Shown piece by piece: positions 33,292 through 45,748 of a stretch of 64,000 nt of DNA (its first letter is position 1; the number at the start of each line of letters is the position of its first letter). The DNA is from Rostrohypoxylon terebratum (taxonomy: Eukaryota; Ascomycota; Sordariomycetes; Xylariales; Hypoxylaceae). The position numbers and the translations under genes are program-made. Under the pieces are notes generated by a model. It was not told the DNA's origin. It searched no databases and was given only the letters and a program-made list of their open reading frames with translations. Location: the NCBI GenBank assembly GCA_022497145.1, contig MU385866.1:434001-498000 (forward strand), read 5' to 3'.

Positions 33292-35892
33292 GATAGACAG
33301 TCTTCCAATAGATTTACTCTAATGGTGAGGATTATAGCGTTCGCAGCTGGTGAGAGTTGAGAGTTGCAAATGACGATTGCGATGTGTAGTGGGTTCGAGG
33401 TCTAAAAATATTTTTTTTGCGAATTTCAGGCAAGTCGCTTGCATTTTTATAGGTCTCGACAATTTCGTGCGCTACGAATTGTGGAGACGATTAGATAAGG
33501 TTTCTTACACCTTGAAGGTTCCTCTTTCCTACACCACTTGTGCAGCCGCAAAACCTTGAGACTGAGTCATTCGGCCAACACAGACACAGACAAAGACTCA
33601 ACTTAAAATTGACTTTCAAGCTGCCATTAGAACCGTAAATTTTGAAGTTTCCAATCTGCTTCAATCTTAATACTATTGGACCATTACAACCTCACATTCA
33701 GACCTCCATTAGAAAACCAATCACATACGTTCGATCATGTCGGTCTATCACCTTTGGCCGCATTCTCATTTAATGTCGGCTAGAAACTATCGCCTATTCC
33801 TAAATTTAAGTCCTCATTGTTATACAGTATAAGGCTGAGGTACATAAAATATGTACTACCTGTATTTGTATGGTGATTGCGAGTTTTCTCTCGAAGCTCA
33901 CTTCCGAGAATATCGGAGTGTCCTCCACAAGATACATATACGGCTGAACGTGGACAAGACCTGTCGATGGTATCGATAAAGTGCTCAATCATCCGATGAG
34001 CCAGACGGCTCTTGCTTGGTACAGTCCTCAGAATCTGCAGCCGCGAGACGGCGTCTGAGAGGCCAATCGGGTTTGGGGATTCGAATCCCTGCATTGCCAC
34101 GGCTCTAGGCACGTAGACAAGTCCACGAATCTGTTTTGGAAAAAGCAATTGGAGTGATTTCATTGCTACTTACTGTGAAACACGGCTCCGTGCCAATAGT
34201 TCTTCAGGGTCTCCTGGTTGCCGCAAAGCCGGCCTACTGTTGGTACACAGTTCGCACAAATTCGTTTCAATAAATGATTCCCAGATCGGCGCCGATCTAA
34301 TTCTGGTAAGGGTCCGGCTATCGCGACCTCTACACGCTAGAGAGGCTAGATGGCCCTTCAGAGACTTTTTTTCTTTATTAGCTGAGGCTTACAGATTTTG
34401 CTAATGACCTAGATGTGGCCTTCACCTGATTCCGCTGACTCGCTTAATCGATGAGGAGATTCGCTACGGGCCGCCACCTGTGACTTCTAGAGCGGCGCAG
34501 TTATGCAAGAACACTCGAGCTCACATCCGCCAACTAATCATTCCTAAACGTCGGGAGCTTGCATCATCCACAGTTCTCAAAATGCTAAAAACTGACCAGT
34601 TCGTTGTACGAAACCCTGGGGCCTGGGTTGGTGGATTGGGAATTCTGTTACTGACAGGATTTCTATCAACTGAACATATCCTTGCGAGTCAACCCTTATC
34701 GATCCAGCAGGAAGCGGATAACGCTGAGGTGAAATTCTTTGCATCGCTTCCTTCGAAAATGCGACCAATCAGCAAAAGCCGAGTTCCTGTCCCTCGGATG
34801 CCTACGGCCATCGTTGAGATGGCCGGCCTCCATGGCTGTCTTGCAGATTCCCGCTTACCTTTGGTCTCCCAGTCGGGTGACATGATTTCAGTTCTGCCCA
34901 GCCCCATCCAAGATTATGTAAGTCAGCGTGTGATATCACATCTCGAAATTCAATCCGACAGGATGGTTGACTGGAGTCCAAACGTACCTGGAGTGCGGCT
35001 CCCCCACACGATGTGTATAAGTGTTTTGCGACTAAGTCTGTCTTATTTCATATTTTGTCATTGTTAAGATCTACGTGTATGGATCTTGGTACAAACACTA
35101 TTTCAAACATTTCTTATTAAGCAAATGAACTCGACTGTGGAATCCACAGTTGATACTGTTAATCGACTACGTTCCTGACTAGTCGAAGGAAGAGGTTGCC
35201 AATACACTATCGTCAGTTTATCGCTTCTTGGTGTCTGATAAGCGCCCCTTGGGGTGACAGGGTCCCATTATGCAGGCTACAAGTTACGTGCAGAGAGTCT
35301 GCTTATCCATCTACGAACCCACCTGCGAGGATCTGCCCCCCTTTTCGCCCCCGGCCGGTGGGGGCAGGGGTAATAAGGCTGTCAGTACGAGAAACGTACC
35401 GGCACTCATGGCTACCCTGGGCTGTTTCCAAGTGGAAAGATCTGTCTGGACTGTTCCAACAACCCCGGTCATCGTGATCGAGAAGCTCATACGCATGTGG
35501 TAATCCTGTAACTGGATGGTGGCAACCCCGTATCTACCTTCGATAAGTTGGCTCCGAATCTTGTCTCACATCCTGAGAATGCAAAACCCGACACCATACC
35601 GGATGGATGAGCTACTGTGTGAAGTATACTAAACTCTTTTCGTTTCCGAGGATTGAGATAGATCGTCGTTGCTCGTACATACATACAGGACCCCATGCCT
35701 ATGTCCACCTCGTTGATAATAAGTACGATACTATAAGCAACTACTACTTTCATGTCGAAGACGGTTGATTTCAGGGCGACCTAGGCATCGCTCAACTAAA
35801 CCAGGTGACTTACGTTACCATAAAATCACTTGTCAGCCATACCTCCCAAGACACACCTGGTCTTTCACTTATCCATATCTCTAAATTCCAAA
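33292..35892. other. Gene-free region
   Basis: This 2.6-kb region has no gene I can support. The first 300 bp should contain the ribosomal protein promoter and include an A/T tract (AAAAATATTTTTTTT near 33403). Frames at 33780-34163 (minus) and 34480-35067 (plus) are moderately long. The first has no domain. The second has no ATG in its first third and no clear splice partners. Confidence 0.5.
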
Positions 35893-37414
35893 ATGCAGCG
35901 TCCGCCCGACTCTGTCAGCGATAGCTGGCCAGCACCAAACTATGTTAACCCGGAAACTAGAGGACACCTGGGGATGGTTGTTGGAATCCTACTTGCTGTG
36001 ATAGTCACAATTATTTTGGCAATTCGCTTGTACTCACGCAAGTGGCTAACTCAAGGATTCGGACTCGACGATGTGTTTATAATGTTTGCATATGTAAGTC
36101 AATTAAACAGCAAACTTGCTCTTTTTGTATCCTACCGTACTAATTCTCAACAGCTTCCTGCTACGGCATATACGATCATTGGCATTGTTGAGGAAGATAA
36201 ATTCCAGTGGAATCGACACACTTGGGACCTTGAAGAAGAGTACTTTGTTCCAGGCTTACAGTTAATGTAAGACATTTTTTCGCAACCTGGTGATCTATAT
36301 AAGCTTAACGATATCACAGACTTGTTAATCAGATACTTTTCGATCTGGCAACCAGCTTAACCAAGTTGTCGATACTCGCGCTCCTCCATAGGTTCACCTC
36401 TGCCTCAGGAGATCGAAAGATGACTATTGCTGTATTAGTATCAATAGCAATAGTTGGCTTTAATTGCTTCGTCTTCATCATAGTTACTGTATTTCAATGC
36501 ACGTAAGTTTACCAGCATATCGAGTATGGTTCCAAATTCTTGATAAACTAATTTTCAAAACCAGACCGTTGTCAGAATTCTGGGAGCTCTCATCCGAGCC
36601 ACGAAATTGTATCGATCAGGATGCCCATCTAAGGGCAATCAATCTGATCAATACTCTTACCGACTGGCTCGTCGTACTCCTCCCTCTCAAGACAGTGCTT
36701 AGTTTGAATTTGCCTAGCAGGCAAATCAGCATAGTTCTTTTTCTCTTTGGGGTTGGCGTCCTCGCAAGCTCAGCAGGGATTGCGAGATGTTACTTCGCGT
36801 GGATGTTAACTACTAACTTCGACTTTGTCTGGAACAATTGGTCGTCGTGGTTTTGCAGCGCTCTTGAATTGAATATCGGCATAGTATGTATATGACCTCG
36901 TTGCATATGGACGGCCCCCAACTAACTTGTTTCCAAGATATGCGCCTCGGTTCCAGCAACGAAGCCTTTCTTCGCGAACGTATTCGAGACTACGTTCGGT
37001 CCGCGTAGCTCCATGACTATGGACTGGAATAGGAAACTATTGACACAGTCAGCAACTTTGACTACCTTTATCGATCAGTCTTCTTCTTCATCAACCTCCC
37101 TCCCGCAGCAACCAGCATCGCTGCTCTCACATCCTCAACACGCCTACCTCAATAAACCATTACCCCCTATCCTCTCTGATCGACACGTAGATCTTGAGGC
37201 GCAAACGGCATTCGCGAACGAATTCGGTCCGCATCCCCACCTATTGAAAACATCGGTACCCCAGCGGGCTGGTGTGAGATCCAGCGACCCTTGTAGAAAC
37301 CTGCAACAGAGTAACCCGCAAGGGCAAGACCGAACCACGATTTTAATCATGTACCGAGCCAATAACGAGTCGGTACCAACGCAGCAAGCACCTACTCGTG
37401 CTTTAATGACTTGA
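35893..37414 (+). CDS. Fungal rhodopsin-fold integral membrane protein (PTH11-related)
   Basis: Seven-helix membrane protein of 430 residues of the fungal "rhodopsin domain" family (PF20684 type), related to PTH11-like receptor candidates but without a CFEM domain. Exons: 35893-36093, 36154-36266, 36320-36502, 36565-36883, 36938-37414; all phases agree. Family landmarks are visible. RLYSRKWLTQGFGLDDVFIM closes helix 1. LVNQILFDLATSLTKLSILALLHRF and QCTPLSEFW follow, then an INTLTDWLVVLLPLKTVLSL segment and GIICASVPATKPFF. The cytosolic tail (about 130 residues) is rich in Ser, Gln and Pro with no further domain. The ATG at 35893 is used because the upstream in-frame extension has no ATG. The ligand and partners are unknown. 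Confidence 0.88.
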
Positions 37415-40103
37415 ATTTACCTATTAGAAACTCATATTTATAATCACGGGGTGGAATCATTATTGTTCTAATACTATTGGGAACGGCGTTTCGGTGTGCA
37501 TCAAGGCAGAGCTGGTAGTTCGGCATTTTTATAAGTTTTATATGGGGTATGGGCATGAATCATAGTTTATTCGTTCAACGGCATTGGGACGGCATTTCCA
37601 TCAAGAGCCGGATCAAGGTTCAACTCATCGAGAGCAAGCTGGTATAAACGGTGCTGCTCGGGATAGAAGGACGGCTCATACAAAGATACCCACTTTCGTT
37701 CACCGGAGGCTAAACATGGCAACTATCATTTTTTCTCTTTACTACCCCCTTTTGCCTTTCTCTGGATTTCACCATACCAATCATTTCACTTATCACGAAA
37801 ATCACCCATTCGGTTTTTTCCGAGTCGATTGTCTATTGCTACTACCTACCTACCTATGCCTCAAAGTGGGGATACATTTTTACTATAGCACAGCTAGTAC
37901 CTAAAGCCATTGAGAGGATCATCTCAAGGAAACGTATAGAAACATATATTAAAACGTCAACATGCCTTGATCGCCGTCCCCGCACGAGATCCACGATGCG
38001 CTACCCTTGAAAGCGAGCCACGCTCGTCGAGTAAACCACATGTTCATACGCACCGCCAATCAAACGGCTATTATTAGGTGCACTTGTACCCCATACCCAC
38101 GTCCACGTCCACATATGCCCATTTCCATACTTCTGATTCTCGGCGTAGTAATCTAGGATTCGATAAAAGATGTATGTATGTGCGTGTACTTACTAGGTAG
38201 GTAGGCAGTCGTATGCGGTTTGCTTAAGCTTGGGAGCTGGGGCAGGCAGACGATCTCCGCTCTGGAAGGATTCGATAGTTGAAACAGGATTCCCGATCTA
38301 TCTAACAAGGAGCTCCTTGGTCACCGAAACAACGCAACCTTTCGTGACATTTAAAGTGGGGAGCTACCTAATCGGTCCTTGAGACTTACTGTCGCTGTCT
38401 CGACGCTCCGGCAATGGCGGCAGTGGTATCGTGACGTGCGGGACGGGGAGTCGGTGAGAGAGGGAGATAATACTGGGATTATGGGGATTGGGGTCTAGCT
38501 TGTTCTTGTCTGCGATGGCGACCTTGCGCCGTATTCTTGCGGATGTATGTAGAAAAACACCATGCCAGGATGCGAAGATACAGATGAACTCCATAGACAT
38601 GCCATGCGACGAAGGACGGCCGCGGGGTAAGGGACGGAGGATTCGCGAGCATCTCACAGCCCCAAACTGCCGTCCTGAGGCACCGTCTATTCCCCGAGCG
38701 TTACCTTTCCAGCTAGCAGGTACCGAGACGAGTGTCCCTCGGTTTGCTCAAAGCAGAGCTTATATGCACGTCTACCTGCGAGGCTAGTATCTCGGTGTCT
38801 AGCTTCGGTGACTAAAGAGTAAGATGCTATGAGGCTCTTCGAGGGAATATGAGTAAGCCACTGCATAGGACGGAGTAGACGGACATATTTGAGATAATAG
38901 ATGTTCAAAAAAAAAAAACCCCCCATCATACTCTCCTCAATTTACCTTCAACGCCCCGGCATGAACTCTGAGATCTAAATGTCGTTTCACAAGAGGTATC
39001 TAACAGTCCTACATTTTCTCGAAACTACATTTCCAACTCTTTTATGCCATCTGAAGTCCTAAAGGGCTGACCAGAAAGCCTATGGGCTTGTATCACATCG
39101 ATTCCGTCTAGAGGTACAAAACTTGTTGGTTTCTAGCAACATATCATGCATAGGGCATTCAATGCTGGCGAATACCAGGATTAATTGTGACGTCAGTAGC
39201 CGAGAACCTCACTCTCTTCCTTTCCGCATGAATCAACAACTCCAAATTCCAAATAACTCCCTGACTATCGACAGCTAAATGATAAAAGTTTGGAAATTGA
39301 CATATCATGTAGGTCGCATTGTCGGATTAGCTAAATATTCTCACAATTTCTAGGAAGAGGTCTGGGAATATTGGCAACCACCTGTCATTCAAAGTATAGT
39401 GGGTATATCTCCGAGCTCTAATTGAAACAGAGGAAACTATATGATGTCTAATAATGTAGCTGTAAAGAAGCTAGATTTCTAAAAATGTCCAACAACCGAA
39501 TATAAGCTCAAGTGTCTAGATGCAATCAGACCACCAGCAATAATCTAACAACCAATATCTCTCTATCACAGCTCCCGGTCATAAGCCAACTATCATCGCC
39601 CTCCTGGGCGACGATTGCTGCGACGTTTCATAAAGGGTGGCCACGCGGGCCGTCATGTCCTTTTCCTCTAGCGCATCTCTCTATCCTCTCAGGATCAATG
39701 TCCTGGAATCGTCTTTCCCAACATCTCGGCAAGTCCTTAGGTTTCTCTTAGGTCTGAATCCGGAAAAGTTCTACAATCAAAAGAGACGTAGTAACCGGTA
39801 CCTATATCCCTTGGGATCCAATGCCGGGCTCGGCTCGGAGCGTGGCGGTTTCTTCAAACGAATCCTTAAGGAACCTAGCCAGGTTCCGTCACGGTCTCCA
39901 GACCGGTGGGAGAAGAAGTAAAAAAGGTTGGAGTATGCGCTTGCACATTCCTCGGCCTGGTAAAAATCATCCTCGGTCCTAAGTTTTTTTTGGTCCTAAG
40001 TTTTTTTTTTTATATTTATCCCCGCTGCAAGATTTGCTGTAAGACATTAAGTTAGCTAGGCTAAATAGATGATGTTGAGTGATCATATACGCACGTTCTT
40101 CAT
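37415..40103. other. Convergent gene-free region
   Basis: This 2.7-kb region lies between convergent genes. Small overlapping frames near 38364-38787 and 39512-39921 lack domains. It includes CCTAGG-type words near 37843-37856 and 38189-38202, a poly-A/poly-C run near 38909-38928, and a duplicated GGTCCTAAG plus poly-T unit at 39975-40011. Confidence 0.55.
39975..40011. repeat. Tandem GGTCCTAAG-T(n) duplication
   Basis: Two head-to-tail units of GGTCCTAAG, each followed by a T run (8 and about 11). They lie just beyond the stop codon of the minus-strand C2H2 gene, so in its orientation they read as poly-A plus CTTAGGACC. Confidence 0.85.
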
Positions 40104-43100
40104 TTAGCGAGTGTGGTGTCCGTGGGATCGTCTATATGAATCCTGTGTGTTGGGCTTGTTGGAGTGAAGCAACTTCTGGGAGATCTTTCCCATGGCTACT
40201 AAGTGGTCCCGGGCGTCGCTGATTTGGTGCAAATAGTCAAAAGCATCTGGGACGTTGAATTCCTGCAGATAATTCTGCAGAGCCTTGTGGTGCTGATACC
40301 ACTCGTCAACCATGGGCTGTTCAGCGGCTCTCATGGCAGCCTCAGCCTGGGCAAATCTAGTAGAAGCATGCTTGCGGCTGCTGGTGCTGTCTACGGAATC
40401 CTTGTTCTTGCGCTTTCGACCCTTGGCCGAGTGCACGGAAGATCCATGTCCAGAGGGAGGAGACCCGCTGACGGTGTTGAGGGAGTTCCCGTTATCGTTG
40501 TGGACGCGTCTCATGTGGTCCTTTAGGTTCCATTGGCGGGGAAATCCATTTCCAGGAACGGCACGGTCGCAACCTTCGTATGTGCAGAGGTAGGGCTTGT
40601 CGCCGTGGCCATGCATAGCGTGAGCCTCTCGCTCGTGGCGGAGGAGGCAAGCAGTGGAAGAGAACCGAGCATTCTCACAAGAGTCAATCTTGCATCGGTA
40701 TGGCTTCAGGTGCGAGTCGACAAATTTGCTGCGTCTCGGTCAGATTTATGAGGGGGAATATCCGAACCAATGGTAACTTACTCGTAGTTGCACTTGAGCT
40801 TCTCGGGCTTGTGGTTGCAGCTGGACTGGCCTTCCCACGGGCAGTGGAAGAGACCGTCGGCCTGTGGGCAGGCGGTCTTGTACAATGGGTGGTCCCGGGC
40901 AGAAGACTCTCCGTCACCGCTGGAGCGGCGAGTGAAAGAAGGAGGCAAGGCAAACATTTCATCCGCCAAAACGACTCCATTGGCATCCTCTGTGGTCATC
41001 AAGCCCATCTGGCGATCGAGGCTGATAACGTTCTCTACGTCAGAGTGTGTCCGAATGTCATTGCAATTAGTTCAACATACCTTGGCGAAATGCCATTCAT
41101 GATTGGCGAAGAATCGTTAGTCCGCGAGGGAGAAGATTCCATAGGAACGGACCATGCATCCTCAGGGAGACCAGGGGTAGAGAGTCGGGATTCAACAGGG
41201 CTGAGAGAGCTCCAAGTAGTGGCAGCGGGCGAGTTCCCTGCGAGGTTGGCCTCGAAGTTTAGTTGCATCTGAGTGGGATCAATGTGCTGCTGTCCCATTC
41301 CCGGGGTGAGCACAGCGGGGGAGTAGGGGAGTCCATCTGTAGGCAAACCTACGCTCATGGGCAGTGTTGGGTAGAACATCTGAGATGAAACAGAGTGGGC
41401 ATCCGATTCCTGGAGAAGATATGCGTCCATCTGTGGATTACCTGACAAGTCATAATTCGACATGTGAGAGCCATGAGACATAGAGAGCAACCTGGGGCGG
41501 CTCTTCTGTGCTGAGGCTTTGATAGTTCTGTTCTTGTGGCTTCCGGAGGAGCCCCTCGAGCTGATCCGTCGCATAGGCTCTGCGGCGGGAGCTTGGGCTT
41601 GCTCCGAAGCGATCCATTTGTTGGTCATCTCATCCACGGATTCATGTTGGTCCTGTCCTCTGGGAGTGACTTGGCCATATGAAAAATGGAAATCCTCTTC
41701 GCCATTGAAGTTCTGTGTTCCTTCTGCTGCATCCCATACTGAACCATGAAGGTCCGCATGTCCCGTCTGAGAGTAAAGAAAAGATCCGCTGGAATTGGCA
41801 AGCATGTTTCCTTGAGAATAAGAGCTGTAGTCACTGAGGATTAGGTTAGTGTTCTGTATAACCACTACCTGGCTAAATCACGAAGATGCACCCAAAAGCA
41901 TGTACAAATGAAATGACTTCAATATGGTACAACTTTGTTCCTGTTCCAACAACAGCGGTTAGTCTTACGCACGGGCTTGGTAGTTTTTGGGGAGGGCATC
42001 ATACAGACCAGAATGAAGTGTCAAGCGAACTTAAGAATCCAAGACATGAAGATCCAGAGTGACACCATATAGCACATATAGTTCCATATGTTGGAAGATC
42101 CGGGTAGTAGTTTGTGGGTGGCCTTGAGCAGAATGGGAGAAAAAAATTCAGGCAAAGCAAAAAGCAGAACGACACGAAAAATGAAATCCGGGTATGCAGA
42201 ATCCAGAAAAATTGCAAATCGAGACGGCTGTCAGAGCACAAAGAAGTTGATATGTTAGTCCACGAACATGCGATCAATCAGATTGAGGCCGATCGAATCG
42301 GCACACATGGCATACGTACTGCTGTCGGGAGGGCAACAAGATGCACAAACCCGGTGTTGACAAGACAGTCCTCTGGGAAAATTGGCTGTTTGTGCACCTC
42401 GGGATCCAGGCAAAATGTGGCACAACTATATAGCTCCTTGAGTCGATGTTGATGTTCCAGATTATCATTGGCGAGCTGGGTTTGATCACAGTAGTCGAGT
42501 TGCCGTAATTTTCCTATTCGTTTGCACGCAATCAAGTCTGAATTCCTAGGTATGGCAAGGCTAAGGTCCCGCCCTACACGACTACTGGATGTTTGAAGCA
42601 ACACAGCAGAAACGAGGGAAGCACAACTTGCGAGGTGTCCGGAGAAGTTGCTGAAAGTCCATAGTCCGGAGGTGTAACATGACAAGAGAAAATCCATTGG
42701 TCCGCGATATGAAAATCCCAAGAAAAAGTCCGGTAAATTTCGAAGATCAAGTCACAACGGATCCGCGGGTTGGTTCTTCCTAAGTCTGAAACAATGCAAT
42801 ACTTGTCACTGGTATCCGGTAGAGTCTATCCTGGAGTTGCTGTTGTCACTCTTCTCTTTGCGCGGGCGATACTTACTGTTTCGACGTTGAATATCTGATA
42901 ATTTCTTTGATCCATCTGAGCGAGGTGGAGAATTCGCACATAGGCAAGCCTATGCTGCTCACCCGAAGGTGAAGCATCAGAAATAAGTGAGTCCTGGGGA
43001 TTGAGAGTCCGGTAAAGATTGACCTGGTGTCCTTCTGGGTTCCATTTCCATGATAGGGTCCTGTTCCGGGAATTGTCCTGTGATGATCCTGTCCTGTCCG

Positions 43101-43380
43101 GGAAAAACGGATAAAAAAACCTCCAGCGCGTTTCCTGGACTGAGTACGAAGCAAAGCACTTGCGATGAATTAAAAAAAAAAAAAACACACGATGCATACA
43201 TGACTATTCGCAAATACATGATTGTATAGTTGTCGATTGAAAAAGCAGACCCCAAGACTCCGGAAATAGAAATGAAAAAAACAATGCAATATACCTCGCA
43301 GGAGTGTGGACATCGTCCATATCTAGAGATGAATTGAAGCCGGACATGCTGTCCTGGCGGGAAGCAACCATGGCTGTCAT
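40104..43380 (-). CDS. C2H2 zinc-finger transcription factor, long first intron
   Basis: Putative nuclear regulator of 567 residues. Exons in transcript order: 43380-43295, 41833-41081, 41021-40782, 40728-40104; phases agree. Exon 1 encodes MTAMVASRQDSMSGF and is separated from exon 2 by an intron of 1461 bases, far longer than others here. The N-terminal half is Ser, Gln and Pro rich. A degenerate Cys-rich unit (C331, C340, C348, C357) precedes two fingers: C372/C377/H391/H396 and C408/C413/H431/H436. The linker is AMHGHGDKPY. A basic RKRKNK segment and a helical region (ASTRFAQAEAAMRAAEQ) follow. The architecture recurs in Sordariomycetes, but I do not recognise a named orthologue. The long leader and intron suggest extensive post-transcriptional or alternative-promoter control. 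A second ATG at 43371 is possible. Confidence 0.85.
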
Positions 43381-44168
43381 TTGATGATGATTCCTTGTGG
43401 GTTAAGGAACCGTTGGAACGAGTAGTAGGGGTCTCCGGAATAGTCCCCTTGAATCCTGTGGCAGTGGCAAACACTACTGGGAAAAAGGCGGTGATTCCTT
43501 GCGGAGCAGAGTGAGACTGGTTTCTCAACTGATCTGTTGTTATACAGTCTGTTCTTCTGTCGACAAGTCGTTGTACAGAGGCGATCCCTGGATAGAGATA
43601 AAACAACCGGCAAGCTTCAAACACGGCCTGAATGGGTACTGGGTACTGGTACTGATTTGAGAGATCCTGTGTGGGTAACTGGATAACAACTGTAAAAGCT
43701 GCGGAGCAGTGGTAAAATGTCTTGAGTATAGCAACGAAAAATAAGCCACGGGTTCGGTTGAGAGTTGGTGATAATGGTGATAATGGGTCTCGGTTGGGCA
43801 GAAACGTCAGTGCTTTGGGCTGGAAAATAGGAGTGAAGAATGGATGTTGGGCAGAGAGAGGGGACATTCGGGTTTTATTGTGTGCCATAGGGAAGAATTG
43901 TGGATGGGGTGTAGGACCAGGTTGGCCAACGCACACGATGAGAAGAGATGAGAGAGGATGACACGATGCCAGGGTGTCGTGCTTGACGCGATGCAGTTGG
44001 CTGGGACGAAAGCCATCGTTGGCTTGTCGTTGGCTGTCGTTGGTCGGATTTGCTTGCTTGTGTCTGGTTGTGTCTGGCTGTGTGGGAATTGTGAAAAGAA
44101 GAAGCAGGGAAGATTCCAAGGAAGAGCAGCATTGCTATCGACCCCGCTCTACAGCTGGACCCACAAAA

Positions 44169-44287
44169 GGTCCACACTAGGCCCGCACGAGGTCCACACT
44201 ATGCCCACGTTCGACCCATCAGATACATTCACAGAGTTCCACAGAGACCCGTAGGTGACCCGCTAGAGACCCGCTAGAGACCCGCCA
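44169..44287. repeat. Short tandem duplications upstream of C2H2 gene
   Basis: GGTCCACACTA(G/T)GCCC occurs twice at 44169-44205, and GACCCGCTAGA occurs twice at 44257-44278 with a partial third copy. Other local duplications lie at 44016-44085 (CGTTGGCTGT and TGTCTGG types), 44602-44630 (ATTGAGTC types) and 44744-44770 (CGACAGCC types). Confidence 0.75.
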
Positions 44288-45634
44288 AGGTCCCACCTTA
44301 CCAAGATTAATTGGTCTAAGGTTGATCTAAGTGTCTAGGAGATACCTTCCATTGGGTGAATGATGAATCTATCGAGCAAGTAAAACGCGCCTGGCTGTTT
44401 TGACTTAGTCTTGCCTGGTTTTTGACTGGTCGAGCTCTGCTGCAGTCGCCAAAACCGCTAACTAATAACCATCAATAATTTCCCCTCACTTTCCTCTCTC
44501 ATCCACCTACAAAATGTGCTGGCCATCTTCAGCTGCAATCGTCATAGGCTCACTTGGCTCGGCCCGTAACCATGTGGATACGACGAAAGTTGTCGACAGC
44601 CTATTGAGTCTTATTGAGTCCTACTGAGTCTATCATCATGCAGCGTGACGACTTCAACGAGGGGTTTCCGGTCGCTGCGGTAGGCCAACGCATCGAGGCG
44701 TAACAAATCTCATCAAATCGTATCATCATCCCTCTACGAGTCTTCGACAGCCTGCGACAGCCCGCGACATCCCTTGCGGGAGTCGCGGAAATTTGTGAGA
44801 TATTCTTTCAGTATTCTTAAACCTCTCATTGCCAACGCGAAATCACCTGTCCTTTTCATCGAACTCTCGGCGGCCGTTAATTGACCCCGATTGTCGGTGT
44901 AATTACTCCTTTTCGAGCTCAGCTATCTGATCTATCGACGTTGCAAATGAGCGGTGAACGACAAGATACATACGACGTGCGTCTTGCCTTACATCTTACA
45001 TTAGATACCTAGGTACGGTATCAGATGGCTGTTAAAGTGCTTCGATAATTGGCGCCAAAATAAACCTCCTGACTTTCCGTGTGTCACGATTTGACAATTG
45101 CGAGCCAATCCCTTGGTAGATGATTGATTTGCTGTCTGCCGGCTTGCTGCTAACCTGCTGCTGGGCCTGCTGCTGGCTTCGCTGGTCACTGACCTGCCAG
45201 CCTGCCTGACCTAGCCGCGCTGACAAGTGGTCGGCCACACGTTACGCATCGCCCGGACGAAGTGGTGAAATAATTTTTTCATCTGCCACCTCCCTTCCCC
45301 CACCTGTGCAGTAGTTATGCAGGACTGCCGGATTTCCTCTTCTGAGCCTCTTACTATGAGTCTCTATTAACTGTCGTTATCAGCGGCGGAGGCGGCAGGA
45401 AGAGAAAAAACATCGGGAGAACGAAATGTTTCTCTGATTTGGCTGTCGTGTGGTGTAGCACAAAAGAGGCTCAATCTCGCCCAAACGCCTATTAGATAAC
45501 CTGTTTTGGGACTCCGGATTTCCGAACTACCGTGATTTCAATGGACTCCAATTCCGCGTCGCCAGTATAGCTTCATTCAGCTACACAGCAGTATCGTAAC
45601 GTACGGACTCCTCACGGGTATCACCATGTATTCG

Positions 45635-45660
45635 ATCCCAATCCAATCCAATCCAATCCA
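45635..45660. repeat. (ATCCA)n tandem repeat
   Basis: Four perfect ATCCA units with a preceding imperfect copy. They lie about 90 bp beyond the stop of the minus-strand Zn2Cys6 gene. Confidence 0.9.
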
Positions 45661-45748
45661 GGGATAACACTATTTACAGTACCATTCCGGTAATACATTA
45701 TATACAGATATGTACAGGCCAAAGCCAGCCAGCCCCATGAGCCGACAT

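Larger units (their letters stand above)
43381..45748. other. Long upstream region of the C2H2 gene
   Basis: This holds the leader and promoter of the C2H2 gene. On its minus strand a 380-codon frame (42977-44119) runs through leader, exon 1 and part of intron 1. Between 44016 and 44770 there are at least five separate short imperfect tandem duplications, and an (ATCCA)n array lies at 45635-45660. No independent gene is supported. Confidence 0.5.

Noticed and set aside
33780..34163. 127-codon minus-strand frame containing a T-loop-like GGATTCGAATCC
   Set aside because: It was considered as a gene or a tRNA. No cloverleaf with acceptor and anticodon stems could be built around the T-loop-like palindrome, and the protein has no recognisable domain.
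34480..35067. 195-codon plus-strand frame
   Set aside because: It has no ATG in the first third, no domain and no clear partners. It could be a decayed gene, but the evidence is too weak to call one.
42278..42721. 147-codon minus-strand frame in intron 1 of the C2H2 gene
   Set aside because: It was considered as an extra exon. The direct junction of exon 1 to exon 2 is already in phase and this frame has no domain, so it was not included.
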